Source: Juglans regia
Taxonomy: Eukaryota > Streptophyta > Magnoliopsida > Fagales > Juglandaceae
Assembly: GCF_001411555.2 (NCBI RefSeq)
Contig: NC_049904.1
Coordinates: 185,373-249,372, forward strand
Length of the DNA: 64,000 nt
Reading direction: 5' to 3'
Under the pieces are notes generated by a model. It was not told where the DNA came from and ran no database searches. It saw only the letters and a program-made list of their open reading frames with translations. A program made the position numbers and the translations under genes. This document shows positions 1 through 10,662 of this stretch, piece after piece (the stretch's first letter is position 1; every line of letters starts with the position of its first letter).

Positions 1-667
1 TAATAAATTAAAAATTTAGAGATTCCGAATGAGGAAAATACTCCCAACGACTTGCATGCATGCATGCTATCTAACATTTGAAACTCTTACAAGTTATGTG
101 ATACTATGAGCTTGACTAAGCGATATACCTACATGTCTGCATGCGTTTACAAATCAACCGAGGGATTAATTCGTGATTGCTAGGCGGGAAAAAAACACAG
201 AAATTAAGTGAGAGATGCACTTGTATGTTTCATTTTGAAAGCGATATTACCCACTTCTTTAAACCCAAATAGCCTCTTGGTTAACCTTTCCACTTCCATC
301 TGCAGAATTTTAATTATGTATTATCCTGCATCTGCAGAATTTTAATATTTGAGTTGGTATAATATATTTTTACTGAATACTGACACTAAAGATTCATTTC
401 ATGGCTATGTTTCTGCTTGATCAACTTAGGTATACAAGAAAGTATTCAGAAAATGGATATCGGTTAATATATGCGACTGTAAAGGTAAGTAAAACTACTT
501 CTTTAATTATGAATTTTAATTTTGATTTGATTTATTAAGAAGTGGTGATAATTTTAATTCAGTTCATCTGATATTTACTACCACATTGCTTGAGAGGTTG
601 ACTTATAGTTAAGTAGATCATGTACTGGCCAGTGGCCATCCAGTTCAAGAAATAATGGGAATATTTA
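1..667. other. Intergenic, no gene seen
   Basis: AT-rich sequence without a supported coding region. Two short related stretches (around 567-590 and 660-680) share a 'atatttactaccacattg'-like motif; the second overlaps the 3' edge of the purine-permease remnant. Nothing else was recognised. Confidence 0.5.
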
Positions 668-1335
668 CTACCATATTGTGACAAAAGCTGGGATTGCTTC
701 CTTCATGTTACTCCAATTTATTTCATTTACCACCTTCATCATCATCACCCGGGGTGATTCACCCCAACCATAACTAGGGAAGGGCCTAGGGCCCATGGAG
801 GAACACTTGAAAACAGTGGGATGAAGAACAATGAAATGAAGAAGTACAAACCAATGATCACAGCCGTTAATCCTGTTCGACCCCCTTCTCTCATCCCTGC
901 TGATGATTCCACGTAAGTGGCTATTGATGAAACCCCCAATGTGGACCCCACGACTGTGGAGCCAGCATCAACCAAGTAGGCCAGGTACTCACCCTCAAAA
1001 CCTCCTTGATCATTACCAAACCCTCCAATTTTAGCCATTGTGTGCATTGTGCCTGTGGTGGCAAGCACATCAACATAGAACAAGGTTGCTAATGCCACCC
1101 AAACCTCACTAGTATTGAAATTATTAAAGCTAACAGCCCCGGCTGTGGATTTGATTAGGTGAAAATCAACAACTTTTTTGAAATACTTGTAGTTGTTTTC
1201 ACCAAGTGGGATGTTTGGAAAATATGTCACTGAGGTACCCCTAAACCATGATATCATTGTCACAAAAACAATGCCATATATCATGCCCCCCTTAATCTCT
1301 TTCATTAACCCATAAGATGTGATTATGAAGCCCAT
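668..1335 (-). pseudogene. Adenine/guanine permease (AZG) fragment
   Basis: The minus strand encodes about 200 residues resembling the C-terminal half of plant AZG purine permeases (NCS2-like hypoxanthine/adenine/guanine/cytokinin transporters of the plasma membrane). Seen: 'MIYGIVFVT', 'YFKKVVD', 'GGRTGLTAV' and 'VGPSLVMVG'-like blocks plus hydrophobic segments in the family order. After 'LVMVGV' a 14-bp insertion around 745-760, itself forming the palindrome GGGGTGATTCACCCC, shifts the frame. Homology resumes as 'MMMKVVNEINW' and ends at a TAG at 668. The N-terminal half is missing upstream of 1335, although AZG genes are normally single-exon, so this is a truncated and frameshifted copy. 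Its start next to a cellulose-synthase fragment on the other strand suggests gene-fragment capture. The family call is firm; AZG1 versus AZG2 is open. Confidence 0.82.
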
Positions 1336-1392
1336 ATACTTGTTATATATGCTGATTTCTATGATAATGAGTTATCTCAAATGTCTATGAAG

Positions 1393-1608
1393 ATTCTTCT
1401 GAACGTTGACTGTGATCATTATATTAAGTTCTCCACCAAAAGCAGATCAACAAGGACCCATATTGACTGTGATTATGTTGGGACTGGATGTGTTTTTAGA
1501 ATGCAAGCACTTTATGGATTTGATGCTCCTGCGAAGAAGAAGCCCCCTAGCAAAACCTGCAACTGTTTGCCAAAATGGTGCTGCCTAATATTCTGGAAAA
1601 ATTTCTGA
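1393..1608 (+). pseudogene. Cellulose synthase catalytic subunit (CesA) fragment
   Basis: A short open stretch begins 'ILLNVDCDHYI', the CesA motif holding the UDP-glucose-binding Asp, and then jumps to 'YVGTGCVFRMQALYGFDAP' and a Lys/Cys-rich tail ('KTCNCLPKWCC') seen downstream in CesA proteins. In an intact CesA roughly 70-80 residues lie between these motifs. Here about 25 unrelated codons remain, and an out-of-frame trace of the usual 'QGPIYVGTG' segment is visible at about 1452-1480. This is an internally deleted fragment with no start, no membrane segments and no QxxRW region. It lies head-to-head, under 60 bp away, with the AZG fragment. It is not functional. Confidence 0.8.
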
Positions 1609-2080
1609 TTTTTATGTATTAGAGTTTAATTAAAATAATGTATATGTTTTGTAATATTCTTAGCAAATTAGTTCAAACAATGTAATATGTAGTTGATTGC
1701 ATCTTGTATGTCGCATGCATTTTACATGATGAATATTGATTTTTTTATTTTTACATGTATTTAGTTAAAAAGTTTAATTAATTGTTTATAGGCTCATGAA
1801 ATATTATAGGTTATGTTGTATTGAGAATATGATTTGAAATTCTAAATGGAGACAAAATATCAAAATATTTGAAGTCTAATTAATAATAAAAAAGCTTTTG
1901 TGTAAAAAAACAAAAAAAAAATTCGGGTTCAACCTGGAATCCGGGTTTCGAAAAAATCGGATTTATCCAGGTTCCAGCTCGGGTCTGACCCGGATCAACC
2001 CGGTCCGGGTTCCGGCCTGGGTTTGAAACCCGGGTCCCTGGCCGGGTATACCCTGGTTCCCGGGTTGGAACCCGGATGAA
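1609..2080. repeat. AT-rich spacer ending in GC-rich MITE-like terminus
   Basis: 1609-1910 is AT-rich and empty. From about 1920 to 2080 the sequence becomes an irregular run of 'cccgggt / ggttcc / acccgg' words that ends 'cccggatgaacagtccta'. This resembles the termini of the TAGGGGTG hAT-type MITEs at 37852 and 48510. No matching opposite terminus was found, so this is at most a truncated copy. Confidence 0.35.
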
Positions 2081-2663
2081 CAGTCCTACTTTTCCAACAG
2101 GTTTCTATCAAGAAACTCCGAACATGTAAATTCTATCTACATATTTAACACTTTGTTTGACAATCTACGTACATTCCAGGTTAACTGTGTCCCCACCGAC
2201 ACAATCATTGCAACCCTCGTGTGTTTCTCCTCATCAACTCCCATTGAAACTGAATTGCCCTAATTATACACTGTGAAACCACTCATTTGCGGCCGTACAT
2301 GGAGGTTTCATATGCTCTCTCTCCTTTTTCTGGAAAGACATCGACTTATATTTTAAGTTCTTTTACTCATCTGATCTCTCTTCCCCTATTCCCCAGGTCA
2401 TATAATAATTAGCCATCGCTCTCGTTACTTACAACTAAAAAAGAATTAATTGCAAAAGTGTTCCTAGCCTAGCTAGAAGGGACCTTAAAAATCCAGAATA
2501 AATGGTGTTTCCTGCTGCAGGAGGAGGCTATGGTGGTTGGGCAGACATGAGGAACCTCGCTTTCCAAGTGCTCAGGGGGCGTTGGCTCATGGTGTTTGCA
2601 ACATTTATACTGATGTCCGTCTCCGGTGTGAGCTACTCGTTCGGCCTTTACTCCAACTATTAG
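2081..2663 (+). pseudogene. NFD4-like MFS transporter, 5' end, copy 1
   Basis: 2081-2501 is non-coding 5' flank. An ATG at 2502 opens a 53-codon frame ending at TAG 2661: 'MVFPAAGGGYGGWADMRN', then 'RGRWLMVFATFILMS', then 'SYSFGLYSN'. This is the N-terminus of the plant nodulin-like domain MFS family (NUCLEAR FUSION DEFECTIVE 4-like), including the Arg-Trp entry into the first membrane helix and the conserved Phe-Gly-Leu-Tyr-Ser. The rest of the gene, normally about 550-600 residues, is absent. Sequence with a copia gag follows directly. The whole block is repeated at about 4636-5168. Judged a broken gene copy. Confidence 0.72.
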
Positions 2664-4340
2664 ATTCTTTACACGTGTATATTTATTTTTATTCTTTAGT
2701 TAAAGTCGGTTAATATCAAATGTATAAATAAGACTTTTCAGTCTTGTATAGTGACATATTATTTTTAATACAATGAATGACTTGCATTGTAAACTGGAAA
2801 GTTTTATTAGGGCATTAGAGACTTTATTCTTCCGCAATTACCCTTGCTTTCCAGAGTCTTCCATTTCGGGATTTCATCTTCTTCGTGATCTCATCGTCCT
2901 CTGATTCTCACATCTAATTTCGAGTTTGCAAATTTCATTTTTTTTTTCTTGATTTCGTTGTTTTGCCTAAATCGCAAATCCTATAATCATGCCTGAGAAC
3001 GTTTCATCCTCTTCTTCCTCTTTCGTTGTCCATGTCGAAGTTGATCCTCGCAGTCCTTATTATCTAACAACTGCAAATCATCCTAGTGTGCTCCTCGTCA
3101 ATGAGAAGCTACACACAAGCAATTATCATTCCTAGAGCTGATCTACATTTCTTTCTTTGAAAGTGAGAAACAAGTTAGGTTTTATTGATGGATCTCTTGA
3201 TCCTCCTGCTAAAACTGACTCTCTGTTTTCTCCGTGGAGCAAATGCGACACTATTGTCCTCTCCTGGCTTCTCAATTCCTTGTCCCCTAAAATCGCTCAA
3301 AGTGTCATTTATGTTGACTCTTCTCGTGCGATGTGGCTCGAATTGAAGGAGATATTTTCTCAAGGGAACGGACCTCGTATTTTTGAGTTGCAGACTGCTA
3401 TCTCTGCTCTACGACAGGATCAAAGTGATGTAAGTACTTACTTCATTGAATTGAAGGTACTTTGGGATGAATTGTTAAATTACCAACCATTACCACTATG
3501 CATCTGTCGAGGATGTGCATGTAATTCATCCAAGACCTTTGCTGCATATCATCACCAGAGTTATGTGATGACATTTCTCATGGGGCTTACTGATGCATTT
3601 GATGCCGTGAGAGGCTAGATCTTAATGATGGAACATCTACCATTTATTAACAAATCTTTTAGTCTTGTTGTACTAGAAGAACGCCAAAGGCTAGTTAGTC
3701 AGAGGCATACTCCTTCTGTATCTGTTGAGTCTGTTGCTTTAGCTGCCAAGCTTGACATTGTAGTTAGGAATTTCAATTCTATTATCCGTAGCAAGGTCAC
3801 TTGTAGTCATTGTGGCATTTCTGGCCATACAGTTGACAAGTGCTACAAAATCCATGGATATCCTCCTAACTATAAATTTCGAGATAAGCCTAAAGGTGTC
3901 AATGCCTCTGCTAATACTGATTCATCTTTCTTGCCACTTACTGCGGATCAGTGTCAACAATTACTAGCCTTACTCAAACCAGCTGCTTCCTCTCTACCTC
4001 CTTCGATGAACATGGCTTTAATTCCTAATTTTTCAGGTAAATCTAACTATGTTTGTGCCTCTGTTAATTCATTTCAATCGAATTTTTGGATAATTGACAA
4101 TGGTGCATCAGAACATATGGTTTATTCTCCATGTTTCTATACCAGCAAGCCTGCTATTGTCTCTCATTCCGTCAAATTACCTAATGGTACATTTGCTTAG
4201 GTTACACATATTGGTGATGTTGCCTTAAGTTCCTCTCTTATTCTCACCAATGTTTTATGTGTACCTAGTTTTACTTTCAATCTCCTGTTAGTCAGCAAAA
4301 TTACTCAAACATCACAATGTTGTTTGATCCTTAAACCTCA
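2664..4340 (+). mobile_element. Truncated Ty1/copia retrotransposon (gag to protease)
   Basis: Coding remnants run in copia order on the plus strand. About 2990-3135 is a gag N-terminal segment ('YYLTTANHPSVLLV'), interrupted by a stop. 3157-3618 is the gag core ('KLGFIDGSL', 'SDVSTYFIELKVLWDEL'). 3625-4200 has a CCHC zinc knuckle (CSHCGISGHTVDKCYKIHGY) and the start of protease, with the catalytic DTGA changed to DNGA ('WIIDNGASEHM'). A TAG ends the frame at 4198 and homology fades by about 4340. Integrase, reverse transcriptase and the downstream LTR are absent. About 2664-2985 may hold an LTR or leader remnant, but no clear primer-binding site was found. It sits exactly where NFD4-like copy 1 stops. 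Confidence 0.8.
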
Positions 4341-4635
4341 ATCTCCTGTTTAAGATTCTTTTAAGCCCTGAAATAGAAATGGGCAAATGAAGATTTCATG
4401 AATGGAAGGGTCAAATGAACAGTGTAATGATTTCGATTTCCCCAACTAGTTCAATTGGCTAAAAATTGACAGATTAAGCTTAAAGCAGGAGAGCTTATAA
4501 TTAAGTTTATCAAACCAAAGCACTAAAAGTTTGAGTCTTTATGAAAGCATAAATAAATCTATGAAAGCAGAATTGACAACACACATTTGAGTCTTTGGGC
4601 CACTAAACAAAGCACTAAAAATTCCACTAGCCATA

Positions 4636-5168
4636 GTAGTACTTTTCCAACAGTTTTCTATCTAGCAACTCCGAACATGTAATTCCTATCTACATATTTA
4701 ACACTTTGTTTGACAAATCTACGTACGTTCCATGTTCATTGCGTCCCCACCAACATAGTCATTGCAACCCTAGTGTGTTTCTTCTGATCATCTCCCATTG
4801 AAACTGAATTGCCTTGATTATACACCGCGAAACCAGTACTGATTTGTTGCCATGGAGGTTTTATATGCACTTTTCTCCTTTTTCTGGAAAGACATCAACG
4901 TATATTTTCAATTCTTTTACTCATCTCTCTCTTCCCCCATTCCCCAGGTCATATAATAATTAGCCATCGCTCTCGTTACTTACAACTAAAAACAGAATTA
5001 ATTGCACAAGTGTTCCTAGCCTAGCTAGGACCTTAAAAATCCAGAAGAAATGGTGTTTCCTGTTGCAGGAGGAGGCGATGGTGGTTGGGCACACATGAGG
5101 AGCTTCGCTTTCCAAGTCCTCAGGGGGCGTTGGCTCATGGTTTTTGCAACATTTATACTGATGTCTGC
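4636..5168 (+). pseudogene. NFD4-like MFS transporter, 5' end, copy 2
   Basis: Near-parallel copy of 2085-2620, including the non-coding 5' flank ('acttttccaacag', 'tacatatttaacactttgtttgac', 'ctctcgttacttacaacta'). The ATG at 5050 opens 'MVFPVAGGGDGGWAHMRS' and 'RGRWLMVFATFILMS', then similarity to copy 1 ends abruptly at about 5168 where tandem-repeat DNA of an LTR element begins. About 39 codons survive. The two copies differ at scattered sites and small indels, so the duplication predates both disruptions. Confidence 0.72.
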
Positions 5169-5179
5169 TATGACGAAGT

Positions 5180-6147
5180 GTGGGATCAACGCCAGTCTGA
5201 CCCAAAATTACCCTTTCCTACAGTGTCAACGAGCGGGAGTGGGTCCAGTAACAAACTACCCAAACGACTTACCTCCCTACGGGATGCCATAGGGAAAGGT
5301 AGGCCTAAAGGTTGCCTTATCCCTCCTGCAGTGGAGAGCGAGTTCAGTCCCAAGACTGCCCGAATACTTATCCCAACCCCTACCATAGCGAAGGAGTGGA
5401 CCAGACACGTCGCTGTCCGAATTACCTCCCCGGGAGAGAAATAGGTTGTTTGGCATGAGGCATTCCGACCTCTCCCCTGTGGAGAGCGGGCCAATTCCAT
5501 GGACTGGCCGAGTAATGAAGCAAAAGACATGGACATCATCAACAAAAACGGAGACAACACAGAGCATCAAGATAGGCATCATCAACAAGCATCATGCAGA
5601 ATAGATCGGAGAACCCAGGTTTGCGACATTAACTTCTGTGACAAAAAGCAAAGTAATGATAATGTTCTTGTTTCTTGAATAGGACGAACGCTGTTACGCT
5701 AAGGGAGGAAGACAAGCATAGTTTCAAATTACGCAGACTATTTTACCTCCCCACGGGCAAATGAGGCAAGTCGATCCTAAGGCCATCTTGACTCCCCGCA
5801 GTGGAGAGAGGAATCAGCCTCACGGTTGCTAGAAGAGCAAATCTACACTAACGGAGTAAGACAGGCAAAGTTCCAAATTACCTAGACTATTTTACCTCTC
5901 TATGGGCTGAGGAGGCAAGTCGGGCCTAAGGCTGTCTTTACTCCCCACGGTGGAGAGCAGGATCAGCCTAATGGTTGCCTGAAGAGCGAATCTATGCTAA
6001 TGGAGGAGGACATGTAAAGTTCCAAACTACCAGACTATTTTACCTCCCAATGGGCCAAGGAAGCAAGTCGGGCCTAAGGCCTTTTTGACTGCCCGCGCCG
6101 AAGAGTGGGATCAACTTCACAATTACTGGAAGAGCGAAGCTGCGGTA
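5180..6147. repeat. 150-bp tandem array
   Basis: Three clear units start at about 5701, 5851 and 6001, each with 'gactattttacctcc', a 'gggcctaaggc' core, 'actccccgcagtggagag' and an 'agagcgaa' end. Older, more diverged units are visible back to about 5180 ('ggcctaaaggttgcc', 'cagtggagagcgag'). The period is close to 150 bp. It belongs to the 3' region of the surrounding LTR element. Confidence 0.85.
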
Positions 6148-6466
6148 AAGGGAAATGTGAAAAACACCTGCCCCTTAGGCAAAGTCATTAAGGCCTAGAA
6201 TAATGGATACATGGTGAGGGCTAACAAAAGGAGTGTAAGCCAGAAGACTGCCGGCAGGCGGGGTCATCAAATGTTGGCTGAGCACTAGCAAGGTGGACTG
6301 TAAGAGGCGCTATGTGACAAACCCGCGTGGCCGAACTCCCCCTAGGCTGGCCCACAAAACAAAAAGAGAAGAGAAAAGTAAGAGAAAAAGAAGAACAATG
6401 GAAAAGAATGCTAAAAGGCATAGTCGGATATAATCAATAGAAGGTAATTTTTATTAATCATTGAAA

Positions 6467-6680
6467 GTTACAACATAAAACTACAGAGTTACAAGGAACA
6501 AGTTACATCATAAAGCCACAAAGCTATAAAGAACAAGTTACATCATAAAGCTGCAAAACTATGAGAAACAAGTTACATCATAAGGCTGCAAAGCTACAAG
6601 GAACAAGTTACATTATAAAGCTGCAGAGCTACGAGAAACAAGTTACATCATAAAGCCACAGAGTTATAAGAAACAAGTTC
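6467..6680. repeat. 35-bp minisatellite, about six copies
   Basis: The word 'aacaagttacatcataaa' recurs at 6497, 6532, 6567, 6602 and 6637, with a further start at 6672 and a partial unit before 6497. The spacing is exactly 35 bp with few substitutions. It lies between the 150-bp array and the antisense ORF. Confidence 0.92.
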
Positions 6681-7382
6681 TAGTGTCCGACTATAGACCT
6701 AGACTGTAAAACGGCTAGATATAATCCAAGGGAACCAAAAGTCACCATTGTTCTCAAACCCATCTGAAACAGGATGAATTGAAAATCTCTGACAACAACG
6801 AAGATACCACCAAGAATTGAAACATCTCGAAATTGATTTCTACATTGAAAAGAAATTTCCGGGCGAAGGACAGTGATCACCGCAACCGAACTTGATCAAA
6901 TCATATTTCCATGTGAGCAGGAAACAGGGATCTCCACCACTACGACGTGTCAATAACGACCGAGGTTACCTCGAAATATCAATAGGGATGTAATGAGGCA
7001 ACTAATTTAGTCGTATGGTGATAGCCATCACCCAGGAGCTACCCGAAACCACCCACCAGCTGTGGAGAGGGAGAAGAAACTCTTGGAGGAAATGAAGACG
7101 CAGGGTGGGAATGGCTTCGAAGTCGAGTCCTGTAAGCAAAAGGGTAAGAACGAGTAAGGCACTATAAGCAAAAGGACTAGAAAGAGCATAAGGGGTCCGG
7201 GACCTCAACAACGGAGGATTGGCAAAAAGATTTACCCAAAAATCCACCCTCAGCAGGCGGGATCATCCATCACCAAGGCTGCTCGGGATTAGACTCTTCC
7301 CAAGGATGTCACGCCACCACAGAGACTCCTAATGCGGGGAAAAATCCCTCACATTCATAACCCTGAGGTCGCACTGGGGGTT

Positions 7383-9300
7383 CTAATGAATGTGAGTCTT
7401 CACCTGCTCTAAGCCTTCTTTATAACCATCGTCGCAGACACCACGAACATAAGACAACTCCTCTCGCAGACCTCGGATGGTAGCTTCACAAGCTTCAAGA
7501 ACCAACTTGGTTACTTCCTGGGCGGCTTCTGCATCTTTCCTTAGTTGCCTTTCCTCCTCCAGGGTTTTTCTCCTCGCCATTGCTGACTCGTTAGTATTTT
7601 TCAACTTGCGTTTTGAGCCACTTGATCGATCGGTTGTCTGTGTCCCACTGCTGATGCAGCTCCTAGATATCAGCCTGCAGCCACTCAAGCTTTGACTGGC
7701 ACTTGTCAAGGGACTGCTTCAGCACATCCCTCTCCTCAAAAGCAAGTGAGGCCTCAATGCAAAGCTCGTCGACTTCCCTTTGGGTTTTATCAAGTCGGCA
7801 AGGGCTTCCTCAGCTCCCTCTTTCTACTTCCACTCCATGGCCGCATAGTCTAAGGCCAATTGAGCCAGCGAACAAAGATTTCGGCTCTTGTTTCTCAACT
7901 CCAATTGGTTGTCCAAGATGAATGCTGCCAGACTCTCCAATCCCTATCACAGAAAGTAAAGTCAAAATCGAAGAAAATGAATAAGAAGAGTCTGAGGAAT
8001 TTGCAAATAAAGTTTTACCCCTGCGAGTAGCTTCTGTAGTCTACCCTCCATCTCGCAAAGTCGGTTGGCGTGACCAGGCAAAGCGGTCGCCTGAAGATCC
8101 ACCGGAACTTCTTCAATGACTTCCTCTCCCTCCCCCTCGTCAGGCACATTGGGCGCCATGGCTTCCTTGGCCAGAACATCAATCTTCACTGCCTTGACAC
8201 CACCAGAGGGGGTGACATCGATCACGATGGCAGCCTCGATAGCGATGCCTTGGACCGGCAACACGGCACGAGGAGGACTCACTATCATCACCACCTTTTT
8301 GGGAGCCCTTGGGGCTGCTGGGATAAAAAGTGCCATGACAGACGGTTCCCCTGGAGGGATGGGGACATTATCGGAGTTGGAACGGGCAGGTGAGATCCTT
8401 TGGGGCTTCTTCCCCCTTCCTTCTACCTGCGGGCTAAGGGAACGGCTATGAGGAGGCAACGTGACCGGGTTTATGGGGATACCCTCATCAGAACGCAAGT
8501 TGGCTGGAGGAGCTAGGTATCGACAAAGGCTATCCTCTGTCAACAGAGCCTCCAAAGAAATGTCGTCCGGATGCGCCTTTACCCAAGCTAGAACGATCCC
8601 GAGCCTCAACTGCTCCTTCGGGATCTGTTTAGGGCGACGATTTGTGTCCCCGCTTACGATACCCCATATAGCATTCACATGAAACTATCGCTTGAAGGTC
8701 TACCAAACCAGGAACTCCCATCCATCGCTTGACAAGAAAAAGAATTTGTGATGGTATCCCTTCATGACAGTATGTCGCGCCTCCACCCGGACCAGCTCTT
8801 GAATCGGCTGGAAACTGTAGAGGTGTCGGCCCTTCTGCAAAACATTGTGAGTAATGAAGAACTGACGGGCTGTAATATCTAGGAAGTCTAACCCGACCTC
8901 CTCCAAAGCATGGTGCCAGATGACACAGCACGGAATGAGAATCTTTCATGCAAAGGGAAGAAGCTGAGCAGGCGCCAACTCAAAGAAGCCCAAAACCTCT
9001 CACACTAGTTGGTAGAACAGCGGCCTAAGGCCACAAGATAACATGGCGGGCTACACCGCTACTGTGGTGTCGTAGCCCTCGGAATCCACTGCTCCTTCAG
9101 CTGGAGGGGGCACCACAAACTCCACCTTCAAGGGGACCCTGTAAGTCACCCTCAACTCCACCAGTTCCGCGGGGGTCACCACCGACAACCATGAAAACCC
9201 TGCGAAGTCGTCCATAACGGAACCACTGTGGCCAGCAGTGACCTGCGCCACTAGAGGACCCAACCCGTCCAGTAGGGTGTGAAGTTTTCTTCAGAGCCAT
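7383..9300 (-). pseudogene. Antisense ORF with 'putative gypsy type transposon' domain
   Basis: Minus-strand coding remnant read from an ATG at 9300 ('MALKK'). In order: a segment around 9051-9270 ('FSWLSVVTPAELVELRVTYR'); 8700-9050 with 'FFELAPAQLLPFA' and 'HHKFFFLSSDGWEF'; 7962-8680 with a basic, proline-rich linker; then a coiled coil at 7383-7925 ('LEEERQLRKDAEAAQEV'). This is the order of the plant family annotated as putative gypsy type transposon (Pfam Transposase_28). In-frame stops near 9048, 8998, 8950 and 8700, plus a frameshift near 9285, show decay. A likely intron runs from about 8018 down to 7944 (GTAAAAC...GATAG), although the phases do not join cleanly. A minus-strand TATATAAGG lies at about 9447-9456. 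The encoded function is unknown. Confidence 0.65.
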
Positions 9301-9555
9301 GAGTGATAGAAGGAAAAGCAAATAAATTTCAGGAGAAAAAAAGACAGAAACGAGGGAATGAAGAACTCAAACAGCAGAGCAAGGAGCTTAGAATGTAGAG
9401 TAAAAGGTAGAATGAGTATAATGGATTTCCCAACGTAGAGGAAGGTCCTTATATAGGCAGGGTTGACAATTGAGCTTCTGAGACGCCATAACTCCACGTA
9501 GCACCACTTGTCCCCCAAAGTACCAAAATCCCACGATTACCGCAATTGCTGTAGA

Positions 9556-10447
9556 GTATATTTGTTGATACGATGTGCAGAATTAATCGTTGCCTAACAT
9601 GAAGTCATGATGCATAAATCGAAGGGGCATCATTCAATGTGAAGAAATAATTGACGCCATATTGCCACGTGGGTGTAATGAGGACGGTTGCTCGGCACAC
9701 ATCAAAAGAGGGCCGGGAGACCTAGCAAAGCGAAGGGTTAAGGAATGAAGAAAGAATTCCCCTCGAACCCGTCCGAGAGGACTTGACGGGGTAACTGTAA
9801 GGGAATTTTTCCCACTTCACAAAGCCCACTAAGCCTCGGCCCAATGCCCGGCTCGAGGGCCCCCATGTCTGCGTAGGTGGCGAAATATCTACCAGGGAGG
9901 AGCGCCAAATAGTTGACAAAACAGATCAGCCTGAAAGTATGCGGCCGATTTCAAAACCCAAAGACTTGCACCAAGCGCAATGGGAAATGCAGAGGGCCCT
10001 CGATCCATCGGCATCAAACCATCTAAGGCTCATATAGACCAGACGCGAAGTCAGGAAACTACGCCGCATTAATGGCATCGCTGTTGAGCTACACGCCACA
10101 TTTATGAAGCCGTCGCAGAGCCACGGCATTAAAGAAAGTCTAACAACAGAAACAGAAAGGAAGGCACAGACTTTGTGGAGACAAAGACAATTTGCACCCC
10201 CCAACCCTGGGTATAAATAGCTAGTTCCGGGTATAAATAGCTAGTTCCAGGTACAAAAAAAATTCTCTGATCCTTAGACTCCTTTACTTATTTACAAGAC
10301 CGCCCTGTCCTAGTTTGGCATCAGAGGTTCGCCGACCCCAAGGTCGCCCTGTCCTAGTTGTACTATTCTCCATTTTTTGCAAGCCTATTTCTAAAAACTT
10401 GAGTTGTCGGAGTTTTGTCCAAAGGTATACAAAACACGACGTTAACA
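9556..10447 (+). repeat. LTR-like segment with duplicated TATA box
   Basis: Candidate 3' LTR of the Tat-like element. The right edge 'gttaaca' ends at 10447 and a possible left edge 'tgttgatac' is at 9556, giving TGTT...AACA ends. A 20-bp promoter block containing TATAAATAG occurs twice in tandem (10212 and 10232), followed by a 'ttggcatcagagg' word typical of LTR R/U5 regions. No second LTR is present for comparison, so the boundaries are provisional. Confidence 0.5.
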
Positions 10448-10459
10448 AATAATATTAAA

Positions 10460-10662
10460 AAATAATAGTGAGTTAAGATGAGAAGAAAGTTGAAAGTTGA
10501 ATAAAATATTATTTGAATATTATTTTTTAATATTATTTTTCTTTTAAGATTTGAAAAAATTAAATTATTTATTGTATCTTATATGAAAATTTAAAAAAGT
10601 TACAATAATTAAATGAAATGCAATGAGATAAATTGAGATGCTTTTCTGATCCAAATAAGGCC
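10460..10662. mobile_element. Truncated Tourist-like MITE
   Basis: AT-rich sequence matching the interior and right part of the MITE at 34870-35079 ('ttgaataaaatatt', 'aagatttgaaaaa', 'gagataaattgagatg') and ending 'aaataaggcc' + taa. The left terminus is missing because the LTR edge at 10447 abuts it. Confidence 0.6.

Larger units (their letters stand above)
5169..10447 (+). mobile_element. 3' part of a Tat-like Ty3/gypsy element: repeats, antisense ORF, LTR
   Basis: Read on the plus strand the order is: degenerate 150-bp tandem array (5180-6147), 35-bp minisatellite (6467-6680), antisense ORF with a gypsy-type transposon domain (7383-9300), then an LTR-like segment ending 'gttaaca' at 10447. 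Plant Tat/Ogre-lineage elements are known to carry a repeat-rich 3' region and additional antisense ORFs between pol and the 3' LTR, and this matches. Gag and pol are absent, so only the 3' portion remains; its left edge joins the broken NFD4-like copy 2. Lineage assignment rests on architecture alone. Confidence 0.6.

Noticed and set aside
6467..6680. Regular 35-bp repeats that could look like a CRISPR array
   Set aside because: There are no unique spacers; units abut directly with graded substitutions, in a plant retroelement context. It is a minisatellite.
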